DNA of 64,000 bases from Suillus spraguei (Eukaryota > Basidiomycota > Agaricomycetes > Boletales > Suillaceae): assembly GCA_016800925.1 (NCBI GenBank), contig JABCPU010000046.1, positions 186,001-250,000 on the forward strand, read 5' to 3'. The position numbers and the translations under genes were made by a program. The notes beneath the pieces are model-generated. The model did not search any database, was not told the DNA's origin, and was given only the letters and a program-made list of their open reading frames with translations. This document shows, piece by piece, positions 21,778 to 34,490 of this stretch (within the stretch, counting starts at the first letter, position 1; each line of letters begins with the position of its first letter).

Positions 21778-23818
21778 AGGAGTTTGAAGCAAATGATTAA
21801 GAATGAATTAATGAACGTTAAAACCTACTAGGAGAGGAAATTCAATGCAAGCAATACAAAGAATATATCTCCGAGGAACCTCGCTTGTTGACAAGAACCC
21901 ACGAGTTATGGTCGAATCCCCATACTCACGCTTAGCGGGAAGCGAATAAATGTCGACATCGATTCTTGACCATGCGATGCAAAGTAAACGAGAGATTAAA
22001 GCGGTAGTTTAAACCGAGATAATGCCTGGTTGTAATACCGTAGTATTAGTTACTGTGTGACGTTATCCATGCGTACGAGGTCTTAATGTTATCATGGTTA
22101 ACGTTAAAATTTCGAATTCCATGACGCTCACGAACCTCGTTACCAATCAACCCTGCTTCAGCGACCTAGCTCGGTTCTGACCAATTTTATCTTGTTCTCG
22201 ATAGCAACCCTACCCTTTGTATTCCGGGACAGCAATCGGCTGCCATTTCTGCTTGTCGATGGTAAGTTTCATTCTACATAATGAGTCAAACACGGCTGAA
22301 ACTGAACTGACTGTGACATACTGGCCCAGTTCAAGGAGTTTACTCGGAATTCTAGCGCTCTGTCATCCGTCGTGCCAGAGTAAGGCCCTCCGACGACTTT
22401 GCACGTTCGAAGTTCGAACGAAGTGTAAACACACTGAGTCTGAAAGATCAACCGCTGGCTTACTAATAACTCAAGGTCGCGGATTGGCCTACTACAGTGA
22501 GTCCATACACATCAGTGTCGGACGGACGTGTGGGTTCTGATGTAGTTTGGCTCGGACGTTCCTTGTATTTGGATTCTTGCATCCACTCGAGGTTAACCAC
22601 GGGCATATTCACGATCCACATCGCTGATCAAATGGTTCTGCCCAGCAGTATTTCGCTACTGCATCAATCCCATACATGTGCTTGGCAAATTGAACTACTG
22701 CATCACTTCGACTAAAATAGCTCTCAATATCTGGGCAGATGACTCGAATCGCGCTTGAACCTCCCTCGAAACCTTCCTTCAGCCGACTCCAAGTACTAAG
22801 TCACCTCTCGGCGGGTATATCATCACCACTATCCCCATCGCTACTTCCTCATGACTGTATGGGTTATCTTGATGGACACAGGAATGTCATGCCTGGAGAG
22901 CCCAATCCTTCCTCAAAAACAGATACTGCCGAGCGCAACCGAGTACTAAGGATTTGGTATGAGCTTCTCCTTGTTTCGCTCGGCCACAAGCACTGAGTCG
23001 GTCGCTTGATGTGGAAAAAGACAAGCAGGATAAGTTCCAGCGAACACATGCAAAGTGAAGTGATCGGACCGCGACATGTACTACACCAGTGGCGTGCTGA
23101 ACTTATCGTGAAGGAATCGTCAACTTGCGTGATCTGTCTGGTGTCATATTCAGCGCAGGTTTCACGTTATTCCCTGCACGTTGGCCATAGCTCACTCCGC
23201 GCGGCTATTATCGAGCCCGCCATTCTTCAGTACTCAAAGCTTTTGTTCTTGATCACTCCTTTAAGGTGATCCTGCAACTTCCCACCTTGTTGATGTGCGT
23301 TCTATAATTCATAAGGGATGGCCTGCGCTTCTGACAGCTCTCTCCTTTGTTGTCTCGACGACTATCTAGTAGGAGCTCTTCACTACCCGGTAATATCGCA
23401 CACTCAGAGGCAAGGAATACAACTCCGAGCTATCTTTTGCTATACTGCCGGCGGGCTTTGTCTACTGGACGACCCAGGCTCTATAATCAAGAATTAGGTG
23501 GGAATCAAGTACGACACGACACCAAAATAATGACCGTCACAGATGACGAGAATGGTTTCCGTTTGTAATAACAGTGAGCGGCACCAGTGAATCATTGGTT
23601 CTACCACAACAACGATTCGCTTTTACTATGTCAAGGCTTGGTTGATACCTGGCAAACCATAACAAATTAAACAGACTTGTTGGGGTCTCTGGACGTACGG
23701 TGAGAAGGGCAGTCATAAACAATTGTGCAAGACACCATTAAAATGTGTAAGTACCTGGGCCTGTGCGGTGACGTGATCCAAGTTGAAATTGCTCACTCAA
23801 GTCTCCGATAAGATTACA
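21778..23818. other. Gene-poor spacer left of the Helitron remnant
   Basis: About 2.0 kb. Open frames at 22217-22540, 22739-22996 and 23347-23568 (+) have no domain I recognise and no consistent exon chain. Confidence 0.35.
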
Positions 23819-23869
23819 CTAGTATGATGTTGCCACGCGTAATCATCACGCACGAGTCCACCACCCGTT

Positions 23870-24043
23870 GTGCCTTCGGCACAGGAAGCAAAAGGAGTGC
23901 TTCGCACTCCTTTTGCTCCCTGGCCAAGGCTTCATCCTAATAATTCTGTTTGCCTTCCTGGCCTTGGCTTCATCCCAATAATTCACTTTTGCCCAAGGCA
24001 CAGAAAGCCAAAAAGAGTGCTTCGCACTCTTTTTGGCTTTCTG
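23870..24043. repeat. Cluster of perfect hairpins with TTC loops and a short direct repeat
   Basis: Three inverted repeats share the loop TTC. 23870-23882 is GTGCC/GGCAC. 23888-23916 has a 13-bp stem (GCAAAAGGAGTGC). 24001-24043 has a perfect 20-bp stem (CAGAAAGCCAAAAAGAGTGC). Between and after them the word ggcttcatcctaataat recurs three times (about 23927, 23965 and 24049). The last two stems end in the same GAGTGC before the loop, so they look like duplicates of one hairpin. They lie downstream of the helicase stop codon and may belong to the Helitron 3' region or act as strong RNA terminator-like structures. Confidence 0.8.
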
Positions 24044-24230
24044 GCCTTGGCTTCATCCTAATAATCACTACTTCGTGCACCTTAACTTATTCGCAATCAT
24101 AGTGGATTTTAAAACAGACATGTACATTTTGAGCAGCATTTCAAGAAAACTAAAACTAAAATCTACTGCACCATCTAAAAGTGCACTATACATTCGGTCC
24201 TCTATATAAAAGTACATCAATATACATCAA

Positions 24231-25829
24231 TCAATCCTCAACCTCCATATCATCTCTATCTCTAAGTCCTCTCAGCACTTCTGTATACACCACATTGGTC
24301 GTCTTTGACCCTTCTTCATGCTCCGGAAAGATGGCACGCACTCTCTCTGGGTGAGTGCAGCGAGACAAAGCCACATACAGCTGTCCATGACTGAACACGG
24401 GAGTCTGCAAATCCAGCCCAACCCACTTCACACTTTGACCTTGAGCCTTGTTGATTGTCATAGCGAATGCAAGACAAACGGGGAATTGGCGACGCTTGAA
24501 AGGGATAGGGTTGTCTTCAGACGTGGCATCCATGTTCTGATCGTCTTGATGAGCTTCATCAACTCCATCTCTAAGAATACGACACCTGAGGACGCGCGTG
24601 GTCCAAGACAGGAGGATCATCCTAGTTCCGTTATAGAGGCCATTGGTGGGGTCCAAGTTGCGCAACGACATGAGAGGAACACCCACTTTGAGTTCCAATT
24701 TGTGCAAAGGGAACCCTGATGGCGTGAGAGTATGAAGGTACTCTGGTGGGATGTAGTCGTAGTCCTTCTCAGTGATTGAGTCTGCGCTGGTGAAGACCGC
24801 TTTATCTCCAGGGAATGATTCAAGAATGTTGGCATTGATTTCGTCCACATCAGTGTTCTTTGCGGAGAGGATGGTACGTTCCAGGAAGAAGGAATCATTC
24901 ACAGGAGGATGCCCAGGGAGCAGAATAGGAGAGTATAGGGCATTGATGAGAGAGCGGATATCATTGTCAGGGCAGCGCATATGAATCGGAAGGGCGACCG
25001 TTCCATCTGCATGTGTGCCCTTCCCAGCTCCAATCTCAAGAAGCCACTTTGCAAATTCATCAGAGGCGGGGTCTTGGCCAAGCCGCATGTTTGTCTTTAG
25101 GTGGAAGATGCGAAGCCTTGGCCAGATGCGAGATCTGCAAAATGTAGCGCCCACTATCTGCTCCCTGGATCCATGAGGCACCACCGGCAGGGTCTGTCTG
25201 AAGTCTCCTCCAAAGAGCATCGTCATTCCTCCAAAATCAGCATCGACGTTCAGAAGGTCGCGCAATGAGCGATCAAGGCATTCCAGATTGTGACGGTGTA
25301 GCATAGGAATTTCATCGCAGATGATGAGGGAGGTGGCCTTGAGAAGCTCATGCACAACATCTCCTTTCTTGATGTTGCAGGAGCTGTCCTCATTGATGGG
25401 AATTGGAATTTTGAATCGAGAATGAGCCGTGCGTCCGCCTGGCAGGAGGAGAGAAGCGATTCCAGAGGAAGCCACACATAGGACAATCTTGCCTTCAGCA
25501 CGGAGCTTTGAAGCAATGAGCTTGCAGAGATATGTCTTTCCACATCCACCTGCACTGTGGACAAAGTATGAATGTCCAGGTCTTTGTTCATTACGTTGCA
25601 TGGCATCATCGACCACTGCATCAAAGACTGTCCTCTGCTCCTGATTAAGAGAAAGCACTCCTTGGTTCACCATCTGCTGGAGCTCCTCCTGGTTATATTG
25701 GAGCTGCTTGGCAATGAGCTGATTTCCCTGCATGGCCCCCCATCTTGCTGCCATTTGAGGTACAGGCATCTGAGGAATCGCTTGCAAAGACTTTCCATTT
25801 TTGCGGAGCATGCCAATTCCTATCATCAT
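24231..25829 (-). CDS. Helitron-type PIF1-like DNA helicase (N-terminal Rep part absent)
   Basis: SF1B helicase of the PIF1/RRM3 group as found in Helitron RepHel proteins. Visible motifs: AGGCGKTYLCKL (Walker A), ASSGIASLLLPGGRTAHS, LIICDEIPM (Walker B), LFGGDFRQTLPV, HLKTNMRL, and near the end INKAQGQSVKWVGLDL and LYVALSRCTHPERV (motifs V-VI). The frame is open from about 25829 (MMIGIGMLRK) to the stop at 24231, about 530 aa. It also runs upstream into a minisatellite, which I do not count. All helicase motifs from I to VI are present, so the helicase domain may be intact. The Rep nuclease domain is missing, so it may be a relic or a cut-off C-terminal half. No introns are needed. Confidence 0.85.
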   Translation of the reverse strand: MMIGIGMLRKNGKSLQAIPQMPVPQMAARWGAMQGNQLIAKQLQYNQEELQQMVNQGVLSLNQEQRTVFDAVVDDAMQRNEQRPGHSYFVHSAGGCGKTYLCKLIASKLRAEGKIVLCVASSGIASLLLPGGRTAHSRFKIPIPINEDSSCNIKKGDVVHELLKATSLIICDEIPMLHRHNLECLDRSLRDLLNVDADFGGMTMLFGGDFRQTLPVVPHGSREQIVGATFCRSRIWPRLRIFHLKTNMRLGQDPASDEFAKWLLEIGAGKGTHADGTVALPIHMRCPDNDIRSLINALYSPILLPGHPPVNDSFFLERTILSAKNTDVDEINANILESFPGDKAVFTSADSITEKDYDYIPPEYLHTLTPSGFPLHKLELKVGVPLMSLRNLDPTNGLYNGTRMILLSWTTRVLRCRILRDGVDEAHQDDQNMDATSEDNPIPFKRRQFPVCLAFAMTINKAQGQSVKWVGLDLQTPVFSHGQLYVALSRCTHPERVRAIFPEHEEGSKTTNVVYTEVLRGLRDRDDMEVED

Positions 25830-25929
25830 CGATAACAAACAAAACCCACAAAAAGTGTATTGCACTTTGTTACAACTTGGCTGCAGGGGAAGGCAATGTA
25901 ATTCAAGAATTCTAGTCAAAAGCAGCAGC

Positions 25930-26200
25930 CAAATTGTGTGAAAATTTGTGTCACCAAATTGTGTATGAAAATGTGTTATGATTTGTGTCACTCAATGCAA
26001 GCAAATTGGTGTAATCAAAATGTGTTGTGATTTGTGTCACCAAATGTAAGCAAATGGTGTAATCAAAATGTGTTGTGATTTGTGTCACCAAATGTAAGCA
26101 AATGGTGTAATCAAAATGTGTTGTGATTTGTGTCACCAAATGCAACCAAAATTGTGTAATGATTTGTGTAACCAAATGCAAGCAAATTGTGTAACCCAAC
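25930..26200. repeat. 48-bp minisatellite, about five copies
   Basis: The unit, read on the plus strand as AATCAAAATGTGTTGTGATT followed by tgtgtcaccaaatgtaagcaaatggtgt, repeats with a 48-bp period, with two degenerate copies at the edges. As 48 is divisible by three, the minus strand stays open and encodes a 16-residue repeat (TQITTHFDYTICLHLV). This is why the helicase frame seems to start inside it. It is probably not coding. Confidence 0.8.
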
Positions 26201-26864
26201 GCGTGACAAACTTTCCGTTATTGCTTTTGCTATTCTCGATGCTCACTCCCCCATGGTAGGAAAAGTGCGTTGTTTGTCCGTATTGTGCCCGGAGCGCAGC
26301 AGGCGTGCGGATTAGTGTCCACTATATCGCGTTTGGCAGGTGATTCGAAATTTTTGGACTCCGTAGAATTTTAGCTGTCGAAATTCTGAAATCGGACGTT
26401 TTTTTCACGCGTTCACGCAAGTTTTCTCTATGGAATCGTCTAGCGAGCTAACCGAAAAAACGTGGCCTTTAGCGAAAACCACATGGCCCTACGCGACGTA
26501 CGCGAAAGCCACGCGAGCTAGCGAGAACTTTCCCACCCGTTCTCCCTTTCTTCTTAGATTGCTTCGTCGCGTTTAGCTGACATTTATTCATTAAAACGTT
26601 TGATACATTCGGATTGCATTGGGGACGTGTTCCTGCTACGTATAATATCACATGTGGGCAGTTCAAACCTTTTGGGACTCATTTTCTCGTGGGTCGTTTT
26701 CTGTCTATCTCTTGCATACTTACTGATATGCAGGGGTATACAAACCACTTCTAATCCAGTGGAAGAGACTATTGATATACACTGATGGTACAAGATATCT
26801 ACAACTTATCTGTGTTCACGGAAATGCGATTTTAATTTATTACTGCAGATTAAGTCATCAGCAA
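26201..26864. other. Spacer downstream of phosphoglucomutase
   Basis: About 660 bp. The part at 26440-26540 is rich in GCGA/ACGCGA words (a short simple-sequence patch). No gene was recognised. Confidence 0.35.
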
Positions 26865-28852
<1,988 letters not shown>

Positions 28853-29406
28853 CGATGTAGATGGAGAGTTGATCTCAAAACTGACGTACTTGTCTTCTTT
28901 TATCATCGAGCACATGATATGTGATTTTCATCACGTGCGTAGCATTTTGAGTTGTTCCCCTGAAAGCACGTAATGACTCATGAAAATATTGAGGAACGAG
29001 GGCTGTTTGGGCGCGTCTAATATTAGCTGAACGTGTATCACTCCCTGGTAGTACGACAATAATTGCATCCTACCGCACCTCTCCGAAATATTATTATTCA
29101 ATTGTTACTTATATATAGTGGTTTGTACTAATTACGCATCAAGTACCTACCGCTTTTCTAGAATTGTTTTGCTCCCTTGTGACGAGTCAGTGATGTCTTT
29201 TCGTGCCTCGGACTCCCCCCTCCGAGGCTGCCCCTGCAGGCCCCGCCAGATCTTGGGAAGATTTGTCCATCATCCCCCCTCTTCCTGTCACATCAATCAC
29301 GTCAGAGCTCGCAAGAAGTGTTCCTCTTCCCAAGTAAGATGAATGCAGAGTGGAACTTCTTCTATTGCACGCGCAGATGCTCTTCTATCCTCTCTTATCA
29401 TTAAAC
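28853..29406. other. Spacer upstream of phosphoglucomutase
   Basis: About 550 bp, containing the expected promoter of the minus-strand gene to the left. Nothing else was recognised. Confidence 0.35.
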
Positions 29407-30684
29407 TTAGAGCCTGCCTTTATCTCCAGCCCACAGGTCCTCTCCAAAGACCTCTGAGAAGGATTTGCCAAGCTGCGGAAGCATATCTTGCGTGACGAGA
29501 CCTCTTCCCTGCAGCTGAAATGCTATTCGACTGCTAGTTCGGGTGACCATGCTTCCACCCACTGCCGCCAGGAGCGGGAGACGAGAAGCAGGAACACTCC
29601 CATCGCTATCCACCAATAGAAATCAGCCACATCTCATCGCCGGGCCAAGACTTACCCAAAGGCACCGTCCTCGTAGCATTTCCCCCACGCAAGCATCGCT
29701 CCAACCGTTCCGCTAAGAACATCGCCCTGCCCACCACACCGCTTCAACCCGCCTTCTATGTCCACTTCAACAGCCTCCCTCTGTTGATCCTCAGCGCCCT
29801 CATCCATCTTACTCGCCCCAAGGCTAGCAGCTTCACCTGTGGTATCGCTCACGATCAAATCAATAGGACCTTTCTCCAGTATCACAACACCTCCAAGTAC
29901 TTTAGAAATCTCGCCAGCGCGTTCCTTTGCCGGTATATCTGGTGAAATGCCCACCGACTCACTCAGACGTTGAAACTCGACCACATTCGGAGTGAGCACC
30001 GCACGGCGGTACCCCTTGACGAGAGAAAGGTCCTTTCCGACCATATACAGAGCATCAGCATCGAGGACGACAAACATAGCATTTTCGCGAGCGATAGACA
30101 GCGCCAGATGAGCATAAGACTGCATATATTCCTCGCGGCCCAATCCTGGACCCATGACGAGGACATGCAGTCGAGAAAGCAGAGACCTAAGTTCACTCTC
30201 CACTTTCTCGTATGATCTGCGATGGTTAGATGAAACTGCAAAGTACATGAACGGACTCACGCCTCTTGAACGAGGATGGGATGTACGATCAGGTCTGGGG
30301 AGTAGGACTTGATAGCTTGGGCAGCTGTGGGCGAGCAGATGACATGCGAAAGATCTGCGCCCTGTATATAAGAGCTTAGTATACGCCTGTGAAAACATTG
30401 ATACATTGGAGTGTACCAGTCGCAATGCAGATATCGCTGCGAAGAATGGTGCACCAGTGTAACTGCAACACAGTCAATCTCCAAAGCCAGTGCAAAATCA
30501 TCCTAACGCTCACTCTAAAGCTCCTCCGAGCACACCAACTCTCCCTGAGTAAGGTAGATATCATGCATTTACATTCGCTGCAGTGTGGAAAATGGTGATT
30601 ACCTGATTGTCCTTTATGCAAAGTGCCGTTCAGAGGAGGGATGATCTGTTTGATCTGCTGAATTATACTGCGTGGAACGGGCAT
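29407..30684 (-). CDS. ATP- or ADP-dependent NAD(P)H-hydrate dehydratase
   Basis: This enzyme repairs damaged NAD(P)H hydrates using ATP or ADP (NNRD/CARKD family). It begins [20 protein letters not shown]. Introns are removed between GQSG and RVGVLGGA, between GGALD and [15 protein letters not shown], before [14 protein letters not shown], after HPILVQEA and after EDGAFG. Family motifs: [50 protein letters not shown] (phosphate-binding and catalytic Asp) and the helical end with [13 protein letters not shown]. All motifs are present and the frame is intact after splicing. An insertion rich in Glu/Ala/Ser (about 35 residues) lies between LIVSDT and [11 protein letters not shown]. Confidence 0.9.
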
Positions 30685-31330
30685 GGTTGGATTCGAAACA
30701 GTACTTGATGGTGATGAGCTATCGAGAGTGCGACACAGGTAGGCCAAGGGAAACGATTTGTGGGAAGCGCGTACTTCGCAATGCACTGACGCCACCCCAT
30801 CCGCGTTTACAACTCCATGCATCATTAAGCACAAAATCATGTTCTATAACCACGAATAATACATAAGACCACTACCACGCATGTAATAGACAAAGCATCT
30901 GCAAAGACGCGACCACAGCGTGTCAACGATACAGCATACATCCTATGTACAAGCCAAAGTAGTTAGTACGAGTAAGTGCAACGAGTAGCTAGCTAGCCAT
31001 TAATCTTATAGACGAGGGTACCAGTAGTATGCGGAGAAGAGAAAACAGAGCGCGTGATATGTTTGGAAGTCTAAGTCCAAGGGGTGATATATAATATGTA
31101 CCGGCGAAGAACACGACAGAGAGCCAAAATAGAAGGGGAAGACCACGGGCGACGCACGATGAGACCCAGCGAACATGAAATAAGTTCCAAAATAGCATTT
31201 ATAAGTAAGTCGTGTGATTAGGCATCAAAGTTGGGGGAGTTGAATGGGGTTTGCCATAGTGTTATCATGAAGTGGTGTTCGCGGTAGGTGGTGTATCAAT
31301 GACTGGCGGCTCTACGCTTCGAAACAAGAA
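30685..31330. other. Spacer between the dehydratase and the REG1-like gene
   Basis: About 650 bp holding the promoter of the dehydratase and the 3' flank of the REG1-like gene. No gene was recognised; a 69-residue minus frame at 30989-31198 is hydrophobic but isolated. Confidence 0.35.
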
Positions 31331-34300
31331 TCATGGTGCAGCAACGCTCGCTTGTGTTCCACTATACCAGAAGGAGTTTAGGAAGGCGCCTGCGTTCGAC
31401 ATAATCTCGACAGCGCGCCCGACGAGTGTACCACCCTGCTGTCGATCGTCACCCCTTGTAGGACTTCTCGACGTACCAACTGACGGTTTACGGTCATGCC
31501 GAGACGAGCTTGCAGTGGAACAGGATTTCGAGGAGGGAAAGGTCGGGCGCATAGTCAGGATAGGTGAGTTGGCAGGCGTAGGTTGTCGCGAGATGCACTC
31601 TTGTTCTTCTTTGATTGCCTGCGCTTGAGTAGGTGCAGGGGGTGTGACCGTAGATGAGGATGATACAGAGGTGGGAGAGGCGGAAGCAGCTTGCGTCAGA
31701 TCAGTCTGCGTACTAGGTGCTGTGTTCAACACAAGCCGAGGTGGCGGGCGCACAGTCAACACCGAAACACCTGATATTGTTGAAGAATCAGAAGACGAGG
31801 ATGACGCAGAGGTGTACTTCTTCGGTGGTTCTGGTAGTGGGGCTGTAACCACAGCAGGTATCCGTGGATCTTCCGGGCTCAAACTTGAACCTGACTCCGA
31901 ATTCGACTGTGTTCGGCGCCCAGCACGATCCCGACCTCGCTCCACAATGCGTACGACTCCCTCCCTACGTGCGTCCCGATCTCGTCCACCTACGTAAGCG
32001 CCGCCGATTCCGATTGCCAGTCCAAATCCACCGTCAGGGCTGAGGCTCCCAAGGCTTTCCGTACTCTCACTGCCACGATCTGAGAACGAAGACGTCCGCG
32101 TGACACTCCGTCCTCGTGTCTGCTGCCCCTCGGCCTGTGAGGACAATGCTGATGTCGACGCAGACCGGCCACGAGGTGGGTCAGGTGGCTGAAGTAATCC
32201 AGATGGGGACGAGAATGAACTAGACCTGGGTACAGGGGCTGCTGTACTTTGGGGCGGCACCTGTATGGATGCCAACGAAGGCGATGGTGTGCGGGACCTG
32301 GAATGAGATCTTGATCTGGAACGAGATCTTGAGTCGGAACGCGATAGGCGTTCGCCATAGGCATCCTCAGAGCTCACAACGAATTCAGGTCGTCCCAAAT
32401 TCTGCACAATAGGAACGTTCCCTGCACCACCGTGGGAGTAGCGGAGCCCGCTCTCTAGGCCTTCAGCCTCAGGCTCAACTCGTCCATGCTGCTCAAAGTA
32501 TCTGCGAGTATCAACCTCCTTCACTGGCACATCCTGATCCGGACTGGGGGACGCTACAATAGGGCCGTCGAAAAATTGCGTTGGCTTCAAGCTCTTATGG
32601 TATCGCTCGGCCATCATGTCGACCACCCCATCGCCGCTTACACCGTCAATGTCCTCACAAATGTAGCTTGGTGGTACGTAGACAAGCTCCACGGGTGAGT
32701 CCTGCGCACTGTAGGCATACCACTTAGCACTTGATGGTGGATGAGGATAACCATGGGAATGGGCATAAGGATAGTGCTCATCCTCTTCCGCTCGAGTCTT
32801 CAAGATGGTTGGTGCAATGAGCGCAATGGTGATAAGTTCCTTGTCTGAACTGGCCGTGTGCGCGAGGGTGCCAGCAGTGGTTCGCCTATGATGGACCGAG
32901 GAACCGTTCGTGCGATGCGTATATGCAGAGCGAGCTTTGGGTGGACGAGACCGCGAGGAAGAAGAGGAGGTCGACGAGGAAGAATGGGAGGATGATCGGG
33001 GAGATAGCATAGCCCCGGCGTTAGCATGCCTAACGCGCATCTCGAGGATTCCTTCTTCCTCTTCTTCATCTTCTTCCTCCGACGTGGAAGACGACACAGG
33101 GGAAGTATTCTGCGGTGGTGGGGAAGACCGAGGATGTGAAGGAGTACTCCGAGGATAAGATGTATGAAGATGCGATGGTGAGTTAGGGCGTTCGCCTTCG
33201 TCCTCGAAAAGAAGCTCGTCGGTTTCGTCGATGACCCCATCTTCGGAGTCCTCATCATAACTGTTAAGAAAATTTGATCGGCAAACCATAAGCATACACC
33301 TATAAGGGAACAGCCAGAAACTGACCCATCATCTTCAAAACTATAGCCTTGACTATAATCGTTCGAACCCACTGTCTTGGAATCAGTATACTCCACGTTC
33401 CATACTGTGCGCTTCTTCTTCGGCTTCTCGATCGCGATGCATTGTTCCACGAATGTGTTGAAGCTGATATGTTTCCGTTTCTGGCCAGGCACAATCACAG
33501 CATCTAATGACGACCCCTGCCTGGAGGCGGGGGACACTTCACTCGTAATGAGAGGAGTTCCAGACGCAATGATCCGCGGAGGTGATTCCCGTCTACAATC
33601 ACGATTGAGGTTACAGCGGGAGATATGCGTATCGCTCTTGGTGTGCGTGAGAGGTGGCCTCTTGGCTATTCCTCCGACAGCAGGCCCAGTCAGATGCTTC
33701 GGAGCTTCATGATCCGAGTGCATAAGTATTTCATCCTCTTCCGATTCAGGGGGACTGAACATGGGAGAAGAAGGTAAGTCGGAAGTTAGAAGTTCCATGA
33801 TAGAACGGTGCTTTAGGATTGGCTTTGTGGTGGGCGGGGATGACGAAAGCATAGGGAGATCGAGAGCAGCGGTAGTGTTGGGCGAAGGCTTGGGGCTGGG
33901 GGTGGGGGCGGGGTAATCTGCCGTGTGAAGAGGACCGTATAGCCACGTAACATCAGAATCTTTCAGCCTGTAAAATTTGTTAGGGTGCATTCGAGATGAA
34001 GTAAAGGGTATGACGCTGGGTAAAAGTGTACCAAAAGGGTTTGGAAATAGCAATGACACAACGATCAGTTTAGGCAAAAGAATTTGGATTGCTGTTGAAC
34101 ACATGGCAATGCAGGGCTTCGCAAAATCGCGGGGCTCGTGCTCGACGATCATAAATGAAAAAGGGACTGGTCGAATTGAACCATGCGAGCAAGGAAGGGG
34201 TGTAGAGTATTCAAAAAAAGGCGTTAAGCTCACCAATTGAGGGTCTCGGGACTGACAGTGCTGAGCTTGTTGCGTTGTTTCCACCACGTGCGCCAGGAAG

Positions 34301-34490
34301 CATTCTCCAACCTCATTCCATTTGTGATTTCGTTCTTTAGACGAGTCATGCTCCGCCATGAACGCCATACATCCTCTTCTCGCCATTCATGGGAGAGATA
34401 ATCGACTTGACCACGGGGAAGCTCCGATACAGCGGTGTCATCAGGTATAGTGTTTACAGAGCCGAGCAAGACAGTCATATAGTTAGCCAT
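31331..34490 (-). CDS. REG1/HEX2-like regulatory subunit of protein phosphatase 1
   Basis: In yeasts Reg1 targets PP1 (Glc7) to Snf1 for glucose repression. Three exons: 34490 to about 34233, then about 33968-33333, then about 33260-31331, giving roughly 950-1000 residues. The N-terminus has the conserved areA GATA-like/DUF1752-type block MRLENASWRTWWKQRNKL and, across intron 1, LNWLKDSDVTWLYGPLHTA. The second block is KRKHISFNTFVEQCIAIEKP followed by KKKRTVWN; the HISF segment is the family's PP1-docking (RVxF-type) site. The long third exon is low-complexity: acidic runs (SEEEDEEEEEG), poly-Ser, and RSRSRSRSHSRSRTPSP. The last residues (GRAVEIMSNAGAFLNSFWYS) are a conserved-looking amphipathic end. 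Both introns join in phase. The gene looks intact. The glucose-repression role is inferred from yeast. Confidence 0.85.

Larger units (their letters stand above)
23819..25850 (-). mobile_element. Helitron remnant: helicase half and possible 3' terminus
   Basis: The minus-strand helicase gene and the stretch after it look like the 3' half of a Helitron. Helitrons end in CTRR after a short hairpin. Here CTAG at 23819-23822 follows, on the minus strand, a small GCGT...ACGC hairpin about 14 nt earlier, and is followed by T. This terminus is a proposal. The Rep (HUH nuclease) half is missing upstream of 25850, where unrelated minisatellite DNA starts, so the copy is 5' truncated and not autonomous. 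Confidence 0.5.

Noticed and set aside
26584..26793. Possible tRNA on the minus strand near 26640-26680 (ggtttgaactgccc)
   Set aside because: Only a weak T-loop-like word is present; no anticodon arm or acceptor stem could be drawn.
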